Assembly: GCF_013820765.1 (NCBI RefSeq)
Contig: NZ_JABJVM010000003.1
Span: 1 to 64,000 of the forward strand
Direction of reading: 5' to 3'
DNA from: Paenilisteria rustica
GTDB taxonomy: Bacteria > Bacillota > Bacilli > Lactobacillales > Listeriaceae
Length of the DNA stretch: 64,000 nucleotides
The stretch's first letter is position 1, and every line of letters begins with the position of its first letter. A program made the translations under genes and the position numbers. The notes under the pieces are model-generated. The model did not search any database. It was not told the origin of the DNA and saw nothing but the letters and a program-made list of their open reading frames with translations. Of the stretch, positions 40,988 to 48,821 are shown in pieces.

Positions 40988-42093
40988 AGCTGTCGGATGA
41001 AACTTATTTTAACCTGTCTAAAATCGCTTATGAAAACGACTATTTAAAAATTGGGAAAACAATCAGGACAGGAGAGGGCGATTACTACAAGGTAGTTAAC
41101 TCAATAGATGGAGACAGTGGGCTACAAGCTATTTGCGTAGTCACTTTAAGGGAATACCAGGACTATAACGCTGGCAAAACAAAATCTTACAACAATATGG
41201 TTTTTGTAAGCCGTGGTACGGAACCAGCCAAGCTAAAAGATGTGAAAGCTGGTGTTGGGCTGTTAACATCCAAGACGGAAGGGCAATTTGACGATTACGA
41301 TCGCTTTGTTCATTCTACGCTGAAAAAATATGATGTAAAAGATTACAGTTTCACAGGACACTCTCTGGGTGGAGCTCTGGCACAATATGAAGCTGTAAAG
41401 CATACAAAACCCGCTACAACATTTGCGGCAGCACGAGCATATAATAAACTAACGGATGCCGAGCAAGCAAAGGCGAAAAAAGGTGACTACTGGAATCTTA
41501 TTAAAGATTTAAGGCATCAGGATGATGTGGTTGGTTCTCTACCACCTAATGCGCTACTATTCTATCCTACATACTTCATGGAACGTAATCAATCAGCGTC
41601 TCTTTTGGATAAAGCAGGAATTGGCGGGCATTTAGCAGGAACGTTTGAAGGATGTTTTGGTGCTAATGGCTCAGCCGAAATGCTATATAAACCGGATGAT
41701 ATTCGTAGGCTTGGTACATCTATTCAGCAACTCGGAACAGATTGCTTGAGCGATGTGGAGCGGTTTCTTATATCTTTTAGAAATGAGCAAGAACTCCGTA
41801 TGCAAGAGCTGAAAAGTAAATATTTAGGTAGATTATCGGGGGATTTGAATTTACTAACAGAATATGAGATAGAAGATGCACTTCATGACGTTGCTCAAAG
41901 TAAGTCGAATGGCGTACCAGTGGTTTTTAATACGGATATGCTAGAAAATGTGTTAGAGCAATTGAAGCATGAAAAAGTAGCGTGGCAAGATTTTGGAAGA
42001 CGTATTGTAGATGCAGGGAACTCTATTGAGAGAAATGACGGAGAGCTAGCTCATATATTAAAGACAGACTTATCAGCAATGATGCGTTCTTGA
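40984..42093 (+). CDS. Lipase-domain protein with C-terminal helical domain, possible type VII-secreted toxin
   Basis: 369 residues, no Sec signal. N-terminal lipase class 3-like domain (1-~225): VFVSRGTEP, nucleophile elbow G125-H-S127-L-G-G, Asp180 or Asp181 (RHQDDVVG) and His216 (GIGGHLAG) as triad. The C-terminal ~140 residues are predicted almost wholly helical (SIQQLGTDCLSDVERFLISFRNEQELRMQEL...), like the LXG/ESX-type targeting domain placed at the C-terminus in TslA-type 'reverse' lipase toxins. A small helical protein follows, and a lipoprotein precedes. Target would be membrane lipid of competitors. No T7SS machinery is in the window. Confidence 0.75.
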   Translation: MKLSDETYFNLSKIAYENDYLKIGKTIRTGEGDYYKVVNSIDGDSGLQAICVVTLREYQDYNAGKTKSYNNMVFVSRGTEPAKLKDVKAGVGLLTSKTEGQFDDYDRFVHSTLKKYDVKDYSFTGHSLGGALAQYEAVKHTKPATTFAAARAYNKLTDAEQAKAKKGDYWNLIKDLRHQDDVVGSLPPNALLFYPTYFMERNQSASLLDKAGIGGHLAGTFEGCFGANGSAEMLYKPDDIRRLGTSIQQLGTDCLSDVERFLISFRNEQELRMQELKSKYLGRLSGDLNLLTEYEIEDALHDVAQSKSNGVPVVFNTDMLENVLEQLKHEKVAWQDFGRRIVDAGNSIERNDGELAHILKTDLSAMMRS

Positions 42094-42114
42094 GCCTAGA
42101 AAGGGAGAAACAGG

Positions 42115-42504
42115 ATGATTGATTTTCAGAAAGAAATACAGCAATTAGACATAGATATTAAGAAAGCGTTGGTGGAGGGTAGTGAAGCAATAGCTGATAA
42201 TTTAACGGGGATGAAAACAGAATTTGAGAAGCAACTTCAACGTACAAAACTGTACCAAGAGTTATACCGAGACGCGGAAAAAATAGCGGAGGACGCTAAA
42301 CAGATGTTACATAAAGGCATGGATAGATTTGAGATATTAGGATATGAGGGGCAACGTTTGAATGACAAATTAAGATATTCTTTTGAATCTCACGCGGGTG
42401 CAATGGTTGCTAATGAATTTGGAGAGAAGCGAAAAAAGGTTCAGCAATTTCTGCAAGATGATTATGAGGCTGTAGCTTCTAGTTGCAGGGCGAATATGTT
42501 GTGA
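42115..42504 (+). CDS. Small helical partner of the lipase (WXG100/accessory-like)
   Basis: 129 residues, almost entirely helical and charged (FQKEIQQLDIDIKKALVEGSE, YRDAEKIAEDAKQMLHKGMDRFE), with no signal peptide or membrane segment. GGGAGA upstream; 21 nt after the lipase stop. T7SS effectors are often encoded with small helical targeting partners; here it comes after rather than before the effector. No WXG motif is seen. It is not otherwise recognised. Confidence 0.65.
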   Translation: MIDFQKEIQQLDIDIKKALVEGSEAIADNLTGMKTEFEKQLQRTKLYQELYRDAEKIAEDAKQMLHKGMDRFEILGYEGQRLNDKLRYSFESHAGAMVANEFGEKRKKVQQFLQDDYEAVASSCRANML

Positions 42505-42568
42505 GGGGCGCTAAAAATAAATCATTTTTCTAGTAAGGCCTCAACTAAAACTTTGGAATTTTCTAATA

Positions 42569-42610
42569 AGCTAAGTCTCAAGGTAATAGTGCTGAGACTT
42601 GGCTTTTTTT
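42569..42610 (+). terminator. Intrinsic terminator of the lipase module
   Basis: AGCTAAGTCTCA pairs with TGAGACTTGGCT (12 bp, one wobble) around AGGTAATAGTGC, followed by seven T. Confidence 0.9.
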
Positions 42611-42685
42611 CGTGTGAAATAGTTGGAATCTTGTATTCAGAGGTCTATACTTGGAGGTGAATGATAATCTGGGAGGTTTTTGAAT

Positions 42686-43534
42686 ATGGAGTTGAAGGCT
42701 ACGGATTTAAAGAGGTTTCATAATGGGCAGGGGATTCCGCTTGTTGGGCTTGGGGTTTGGAAGATGGAGGATGAGAAGCAGGCAGTCGAGGCGATTCAGG
42801 TGGCCGTGGATGCTGGGTATCGGGCGATTGATACGGCTAAGGTGTATGAGAATGAGGACTTTGTCGGGCGGGCGATTCGTGAGGTCGGAATTCCGCGTGA
42901 GGATTTGACAATCACTTCGAAGCTTTGGAACGCGGATCACGGGTACGACGAGACGCTGCGGGCTTTTGAGACGTCCTTGAAAAAATTGCAACTGGATTAT
43001 CTGGATTTGTATTTGATTCATTGGCCTGTGGGTGATTACAAGGCTTCATGGCGGGCGATGGAGCGGCTTTACAACGAGGGACTTATAAAATCGATTGGAG
43101 TGAGTAATTTCCACCAGCATCATTTGGAAAATTTATTCACGACGGCGAATGAGAAACCGGTGATTGATCAGATTGAAATGCATCCGTTATTGTCGCAAAA
43201 ACCGTTGCGGACTTATTTGGAGAGTCAGGATATTGTTCATGAGGCATGGTCGCCGCTTGCTAAGGGTGGGGAACTGTTGAATAATCCTGTTTTGGCGTCG
43301 ATCGCAGAGGCTAAAGGGCTGACTGTGGCTCAAGTGATCTTGCGCTGGCATCTAAATAATGGCTCGGTGATTATCCCGAAATCAGTGACACCTGAACGGA
43401 TTCAGAGCAATTTCGATGTGTTTGATTTTGATTTGAGTGATGAGGATATGAAGAGAATTGATGCGTTGAATGAGGATAAGCGCACGGGATCTGATCCGGA
43501 TAGCGAGGAATTTTTAGCGCGTACGTGGAACTGA
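42686..43534 (+). CDS. Aldo/keto reductase
   Basis: 282 residues; ATG 42686 has GGGAGG 9 nt upstream. AKR family 5-type features: GYRAIDTAKVYENE (catalytic Asp and Tyr), LTITSKLWN (Lys), LYLIHWP (His), GVSNF and C-terminal IPKSVTPERIQSNFDVFDF for NADPH. It reduces aldehydes or ketones in the cytoplasm, probably detoxifying carbonyls such as methylglyoxal (compare YvgN/YtbE). Monocistronic, with its own terminator. Confidence 0.93.
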   Translation: MELKATDLKRFHNGQGIPLVGLGVWKMEDEKQAVEAIQVAVDAGYRAIDTAKVYENEDFVGRAIREVGIPREDLTITSKLWNADHGYDETLRAFETSLKKLQLDYLDLYLIHWPVGDYKASWRAMERLYNEGLIKSIGVSNFHQHHLENLFTTANEKPVIDQIEMHPLLSQKPLRTYLESQDIVHEAWSPLAKGGELLNNPVLASIAEAKGLTVAQVILRWHLNNGSVIIPKSVTPERIQSNFDVFDFDLSDEDMKRIDALNEDKRTGSDPDSEEFLARTWN

Positions 43535-43558
43535 TTAAAAGATCTGTTTAAATCAAAG

Positions 43559-43604
43559 AAACCGCCATCCAAATCAAGTTAGAAAATTTGGATGGCGGTT
43601 TTTT
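43559..43604. terminator. Strong bidirectional terminator
   Basis: AAACCGCCATCCAAAT and ATTTGGATGGCGGTTT form a perfect 16-bp stem around an 11-nt loop, followed by T6. It separates the reductase (+) from the LRR genes (-). Confidence 0.94.
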
Positions 43605-43629
43605 ATTCAAGGATTTCCCCTCTGTTATA

Positions 43630-46005
43630 CTACTGTACTTTTATTTCTACATGTGATGCCCCGTAGAGTTGAATTCCACTATCTACAGTAATTGTATCTC
43701 CTGTCTTTAGCCGAGATAATTGGCCGTCACTATCCAGATTAAACCTACTATAAATTTTGAAATAGCCATCTGACATTATCTGTCCAGGACTTGTGCTTCT
43801 CGGAGTAATCACACGTTGCATTATTCCGTTGACTGTTAGGCGTAATGTTTGTGAACCTGGTAACGTTTGGCCGGTTATATAGTCAGCATTTGCTTGCGTT
43901 AGGTATAGTGTTGTTGGACGCTCGTTAGATACAACGACACATTCCGTGATAAGATTTTTTGGAGTATCTGGACCATAATCGACTCGAACAGTATAAAATG
44001 CTTTGAGGGGCCCTCTTGATTTCCCTGAAGAATCCAAGATGTTCCGTGAAGGTACCGAAAAATAGCCACCTGCAGTAGTGGTGATTTCGCGCTGCACAAC
44101 CCCATCCACTAGAATCCGTATGCGGGCTGGACCATTCGATATGCGTCCGCTAATCTCTTGAATTCCCACGGTCACTGGGTTTATTTGTGGTGGCTTAATA
44201 GCACCGTCAAGAATGGTTGCATGGACAGGAGTACTTTCTATTCCTGTTGTACTTATAGCTGTTACTGCATATGAACTTCCAGCGAGGTGCAGACCTATTT
44301 TCACTGCAAAAACACCCTTTTCATCAGCGACTGCTTGGTATGTTTCACCTTCGATAACCACCTTAACACGATAGTTAGGGCTGGTAGTTCCATGCAAAGT
44401 GTCTTGCATGGAAGATACTAACATTAACCGCGGCGGTTTAGGAAGACCCAATACGCGCACTTTAGTTTGCACCTTGTATCCGGGGACGAGTTCACTTGTC
44501 ACCGTCGTCAAGCCGTCTGCAGTCGCTGTGACAGGAATGCTAGTGATTTTAACATTCTTGCTTGTTAGGATTGCGGGACTAATTGTTACGTGATAAGGGT
44601 ACTCCGAAAAAGGTGAATTTTTCAAACGTCCCCATTCTACCTCCACTGGCACGTCGTTATAAGTCCATGTAACGGGTAAGGTAGTGCTATCGCCAATGGA
44701 AGCTAGCTCTGTTGTTTCTGTTGGTAAACTTGCTTTATATTGGTTCGGTTTTCCAGGAATAAAATTGCCATCCCAAGTTACATCTATATCTGTAATATCT
44801 GCTTTTTGAAGGTGATTATTTGTGAGATTGACGGATTGTAAACTAGGTAACGCGCGGATAGAGTCTGTTTGTGTCATTGCATTATTAGTGAGGTCTAAGT
44901 GCTTTAAATGAGACAAAGGCGCTAAGAAACTCACATCTTGCAAGTCTTGCCTATTAAGTTTTAGTGTTTCTAGATTGGATAGAGCCAAGATAGGACTTAA
45001 ATCTAATGGATCAAGATTGCCCTGGTACAGCGACAGGGAGGTTAATGATGTTAATTTTCGCAGTGCTGAAATATCTTCAAGGTGGGTTTTATCCTCAGGA
45101 GACCCACCTCCTCCTAAATTCAGTTTTTCAAGTGTTTTATTTTCAGCTAAAAAATTCAAATTTGACAGAAAGGTGACATCATCTACTGTTAGTTCTCGTA
45201 AATGAGTTAAAGGAGCAAGTGAATAATTTTCTGGAAAATTATTGAATTCCAAGGACTCTAACGTATTTAAATGGAGGATACGTGCCATATTATCATCAAT
45301 GTTCTCTCCCCAAAGAAAAGTTGTAAATTTGAGGTGGCGTAAATTGACTGCGTATTCTAAGCCAGTGGTATCGTAGGCAGATGTCTGAAGGTCTGTGAGG
45401 GATTCCATCATCGATTGGGTTATAGGCATGTCAAAGTCTTCAAAGCCTAAGCTAAGCAAGATCATGCATCTTAAATCGAAGTCAGGTATTTCCACGACCG
45501 GGTCTTCCGATGTTGTTGCCGGTGTTATTTTGGGCTGATTCTCTGTCGTGGATTCAACTGCTGGTTGTAGAGGCTTTTGCATTTTTTCTATTGCGGTTGT
45601 CGGTTCCTCAACAGTGGGAGTTGGCGCTACGGATACGGTTTCTACTTCTTCAGCAGCTGTATTCTCATTTTTGTTGTTGGTAGGTGTTTCGGTGGGAGCT
45701 ACAGTTTCATGGTGCTCTTGTTTCTCCGTTACCGGTACTTCTGTTGGAACTCCTGTTTCTGCTTCTGTGGCAGGAGAAGTAGGGGTTACAACGGTCGATT
45801 TTTCTTTCGCCAGACTGTTATCCTCGACTGTTGCTGTTTCAGTTGGATCCGTTGTCACCGAGTTGGTTGGCGTTACAGTTTCGGGATGTTCTTGTACCTC
45901 CGTTGCGGGCACTTTTGTTGGTGCCGTTGATTCTTCAGATGCCCAGGTCATACTGGGAATAATAAGGGCGGTTATTAATACGGTAATACCTAGTTTCTTC
46001 TTCAT
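43630..46005 (-). CDS. Secreted internalin-like LRR protein A
   Basis: 791 residues. Signal peptide 1-~23 (MKKKLGITVLITALIIPSMTWA), identical to the two downstream paralogs. A ~150-residue Thr/Pro/Glu-rich linker follows, then an LRR block (~175-400) with repeats of ~21-23 residues (LSNLETLKLNRQDLQDVSFLAPLSHLKHLDLTNN). Next an Ig-like inter-repeat-type domain (~415-520), a Big_6-like module, and a C-terminal ~190-residue region (LRLTVNGIMQRVITP...TITVDSGIQLYG). No LPXTG, GW or WxL anchor, so secreted or held by a partner. This is the most diverged of three copies. An adhesin or ligand-binding role is inferred. Confidence 0.9.
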   Translation of the reverse strand: MKKKLGITVLITALIIPSMTWASEESTAPTKVPATEVQEHPETVTPTNSVTTDPTETATVEDNSLAKEKSTVVTPTSPATEAETGVPTEVPVTEKQEHHETVAPTETPTNNKNENTAAEEVETVSVAPTPTVEEPTTAIEKMQKPLQPAVESTTENQPKITPATTSEDPVVEIPDFDLRCMILLSLGFEDFDMPITQSMMESLTDLQTSAYDTTGLEYAVNLRHLKFTTFLWGENIDDNMARILHLNTLESLEFNNFPENYSLAPLTHLRELTVDDVTFLSNLNFLAENKTLEKLNLGGGGSPEDKTHLEDISALRKLTSLTSLSLYQGNLDPLDLSPILALSNLETLKLNRQDLQDVSFLAPLSHLKHLDLTNNAMTQTDSIRALPSLQSVNLTNNHLQKADITDIDVTWDGNFIPGKPNQYKASLPTETTELASIGDSTTLPVTWTYNDVPVEVEWGRLKNSPFSEYPYHVTISPAILTSKNVKITSIPVTATADGLTTVTSELVPGYKVQTKVRVLGLPKPPRLMLVSSMQDTLHGTTSPNYRVKVVIEGETYQAVADEKGVFAVKIGLHLAGSSYAVTAISTTGIESTPVHATILDGAIKPPQINPVTVGIQEISGRISNGPARIRILVDGVVQREITTTAGGYFSVPSRNILDSSGKSRGPLKAFYTVRVDYGPDTPKNLITECVVVSNERPTTLYLTQANADYITGQTLPGSQTLRLTVNGIMQRVITPRSTSPGQIMSDGYFKIYSRFNLDSDGQLSRLKTGDTITVDSGIQLYGASHVEIKVQ

Positions 46006-46025
46006 CTTTTTCTCTCCCCCTTTTT

Positions 46026-46095
46026 CTATTTTCCGTTCGTGAGTAGTTGTCTCCCATTTTCTGTTTCATATATAAGAGCGTTCGTATGGTAAAGT
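46026..46095 (-). pseudogene. 3' scar of a beta-helix gene upstream of LRR A
   Basis: Read on the minus strand, this ~70-nt stretch gives ...YETENGRQLLTNGK then TAG, matching the end of the intact 51033-52859 product (YEMESGKPLLTNEK). It is the more decayed of two such scars and lies just upstream of the LRR A start, where the intact gene stands relative to LRR C. Confidence 0.75.
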
Positions 46096-46105
46096 GTTGG
46101 CTTCC

Positions 46106-48328
46106 TTACTCCACGTTCGTTTCCGCAAAAGAACCGTGATAAATCTGTTCCCCGCTATCCACCGTGATCGTATCCGCCGTCTGTAAGCGAGCTAATTGCC
46201 CCTTACTATTCAAGTTGAAGCGGCTATAAATTTTAAAATGGCCATCCTGTTCAATTTGTCCGGCACCCGAGCTTTGTGGCGTAATCACGCGTTGCGGAAC
46301 CCCGTTGACAATCAAACGCAAGGTTTGCGATCCTGGCAATGTTTGTCCCGTGATGTAGTCCGTACGCGCTTGTACCGGATCGAGTGTGGTTGGTCGGCTG
46401 GCGTCTTGCACGATTTGTCTGGTGATCAGATGTTCCGCGGTGTTTGGGCCAAAATCGACTTGGATTTTATCGCCGCCACGAATGGGACGATTCGATAACC
46501 CATAGGACGTCACCAGTTTCCGCGCAGGTACCGTGTAATAGCCTTGCGCATCGGTATCGACTTCGCGTTGCACAATGCCATTCACGAGCACACGTACACG
46601 AGTTCGGCCGTCGATAACACGCCCGCTAATGGCTTGAAGTCCGGTTGTCACTGGGTTTAATTGCGGTGGAATACCGTCGACGATCGCCGCATGAACAGGA
46701 ACGCCTTCTGTGCCCGTTGGATCACTAATGGTGACCACATATGGCGTCCCAACAGGATACATGCCGATTGTTACATCAAAAGCCCCCGTGTCATCCGCCA
46801 CGACTTGGTAGGTTTTCCCGTCGATAGCGACTTGGACATGGTAATGTGGACTCGTTTTCCCGTGCAACGTATCTTGTAGCTCCGATACGGGCGTTAACGT
46901 TGGCGGTTTAGGAATATCCAACACGTGGACCTTGGTCTGCACTTGATAACCAGGAATCACTTCACTTGTCAACGTGGTCATCCCGCCTTTCGTCGCTTCA
47001 ATCGGAATACTCGTCTGCGTGGGTTTCGTACTTGTTAGAATCGCAGGGCTACTTGTCACCGTATTCCTTTGTTTCGCGAAGGGTACGTTGAAATATTTGT
47101 CTACTAACAAATCTCCGTAGCTATCTGTTTCCAAGGGCACGCCATTGTAAGTCCATGTCATCGGCAATATGGTGCGTTCACCAATGGCTAATTCCGTTGT
47201 CTCGGTCGGCAATTGGGCGGCATACTGATTCGGTTGCCCTGGAATAAAATTGCCATCCCAGATAACATTCTGCAACGCAGGTAAAGCGTTAATCGAATCG
47301 GTCGTCATAAACCAATTATTCGTGAGATCCAAGTGTGTCAAATGAGCTAACGGTGCTAAGAAGCTGGCATCTTGTAATCCTTGATTCTGGATGCGGAGGG
47401 ACTCTAAGTTGGACAATGTCAAGATAGGGCTGTAATCTAATGGTTGGTTCGTATGGTACAGCGAGAGTGATTTTAATCGAGTTAAATGACGTAACGCCGA
47501 GATATCGGTTAGCGAATCATTTTCCTCAAATCTGTCCCCTAAATCTAGTTTTTCTAGTGCTGTATTCTCAGCTAGAAAGTTCAAGTCTGGCATTCTAGAA
47601 TCATTTTTCACAGTGAGTTCCCGTAGCTCGGTTAAGGAAGCAAAGGAAGGGTACGGCATGTTAGCTCCAGGACCAGGACCAGGACCAGGACCTAATTCCA
47701 AGGTCTCCAAGTGATGTAACTGAAGGATACGTGTCAAATTATCTCCTTTAAAACCATAAGCTGATTTGAATTGACGCAAATTGACTGCATATTCTAAGCC
47801 AGTGGTATCATAAATGCTAGTGACTGTTAGGGTGGTAAGTGTGGCCATCATTGATCGTGTCACGGCGGTACCTCGTTTCAGGCCCAGAGCATTTGTGATG
47901 TAACTGTGCAGGCTATTATCAGGTATTGTTACCACCGGATCTTCCACGGTTTTTGTAGGAGGTGCTTCTACCTGCTTCTCTGTTTTTGGTTCTGGTGGGG
48001 ATGTTTTCTCTGCTTGGCGTGGTACTTCTGTGTTTGTTTTTGCCACTATTACAGGAGAGGTTGAGACCTCGATGCTTGTTTTTTCTTCTGTGGCACTTTC
48101 GTCCTTGGCTGTTGAGATTTCTGCGGTTGCAGGTGCTGTTGTTTCTTCTGAATCGGTTGTTTCAGTTGACTCCGTTGTCACCGAATCGGTTGGCGCTAAA
48201 GTTTCAGGATTTTCTTGTTCTTCCGTTGTTGCCACATCTGTCGGTGCCGCTGTTTCTTCGGATGCCCAAGTCATACTGGGGATAATCAAGGCAGTAATTA
48301 ATACGGTGATACCTAGTTTCTTCTTCAT
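46106..48328 (-). CDS. Secreted internalin-like LRR protein B
   Basis: 740 residues with the same signal peptide, a Thr/Glu-rich linker (~25-135), LRR block (~145-365), Ig-like domain, Big_6-like module and C-terminal region as LRR C. From about residue 370 onward the two are almost identical, while the LRR concave-face positions differ. A hexanucleotide expansion encodes GPGPGPGPG after LETLEL (47667-47692), where LRR C has GPRVAPHY. No anchor motif. The gene stands alone behind a beta-helix gene scar. Confidence 0.9.
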   Translation of the reverse strand: MKKKLGITVLITALIIPSMTWASEETAAPTDVATTEEQENPETLAPTDSVTTESTETTDSEETTAPATAEISTAKDESATEEKTSIEVSTSPVIVAKTNTEVPRQAEKTSPPEPKTEKQVEAPPTKTVEDPVVTIPDNSLHSYITNALGLKRGTAVTRSMMATLTTLTVTSIYDTTGLEYAVNLRQFKSAYGFKGDNLTRILQLHHLETLELGPGPGPGPGANMPYPSFASLTELRELTVKNDSRMPDLNFLAENTALEKLDLGDRFEENDSLTDISALRHLTRLKSLSLYHTNQPLDYSPILTLSNLESLRIQNQGLQDASFLAPLAHLTHLDLTNNWFMTTDSINALPALQNVIWDGNFIPGQPNQYAAQLPTETTELAIGERTILPMTWTYNGVPLETDSYGDLLVDKYFNVPFAKQRNTVTSSPAILTSTKPTQTSIPIEATKGGMTTLTSEVIPGYQVQTKVHVLDIPKPPTLTPVSELQDTLHGKTSPHYHVQVAIDGKTYQVVADDTGAFDVTIGMYPVGTPYVVTISDPTGTEGVPVHAAIVDGIPPQLNPVTTGLQAISGRVIDGRTRVRVLVNGIVQREVDTDAQGYYTVPARKLVTSYGLSNRPIRGGDKIQVDFGPNTAEHLITRQIVQDASRPTTLDPVQARTDYITGQTLPGSQTLRLIVNGVPQRVITPQSSGAGQIEQDGHFKIYSRFNLNSKGQLARLQTADTITVDSGEQIYHGSFAETNVE

Positions 48329-48353
48329 CTATCTATCTCTCTCCTCATCGTCT

Positions 48354-48693
48354 CTATTTTTCGTTCGTCAGTAGGGGTTTCCCGCTCTCCATTTCATAAT
48401 AGGAGCGTTCGTCTGGTAACACGCTGGGTTCCTTCTCTAAATAATCCCAAGCTGGCATGCTCTCCAATGGCTGCGTTAGGATGGTTGGTAGCGTATCGGT
48501 TTGGAGCGCATTGGACGTGCTCTCGGCTTCTTGCAAAATCGCTTGGAAAGAAGTACTAACTTCTAGTATGTTGTCTCGCACATTCGTACCTGCATCCGTG
48601 GGTTTATCTGGGATGGCGTACGTATTCGAGTCTTCCCCATTATTATGCGAGCCTCGAATGCCAATATCCGCAGTTTTACGGGTCCCGGTACTT
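48354..48693 (-). pseudogene. 3' fragment of a beta-helix protein gene (second cassette copy)
   Basis: The last ~113 codons match the end of the intact 51033-52859 gene nearly perfectly (ILEVSTSFQAILQEAEST against ILGVGASFQAILQEAEST; identical last 40 residues). Similarity fades at ~48693, next to the LRR C terminator. The first three quarters are deleted and no start remains in place. It sits 25 nt before LRR B, as the intact gene sits 21 nt before LRR C. Confidence 0.92.
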
Positions 48694-48703
48694 CTTTAGA
48701 TAG

Positions 48704-48747
48704 AAAAGCGCTTAAAAGGCTTTTCATGTAGCCTTTTAAGCGCTTTT
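48704..48747. terminator. Perfect 18-bp terminator hairpin after LRR C
   Basis: AAAAGCGCTTAAAAGGCT and AGCCTTTTAAGCGCTTTT pair perfectly around 8 nt. With T-runs on both strands it ends the minus-strand LRR C transcript. It marks the cassette boundary. Confidence 0.9.
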
Positions 48748-48821
48748 TGACACGAGAGCTGAGGAATTCGTTATAGGGTTTCGATGGGAGGCGCTCGCCA
48801 TGTTGTGGTGTTGAGTCTTCC

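Noticed and set aside
45548-46042. Open frames antisense to the Thr/Pro/Glu-rich linkers of the LRR genes (also near 48030, 50731)
   Set aside because: They mirror the low-complexity linker and recur with each LRR copy; no start signals or domains.
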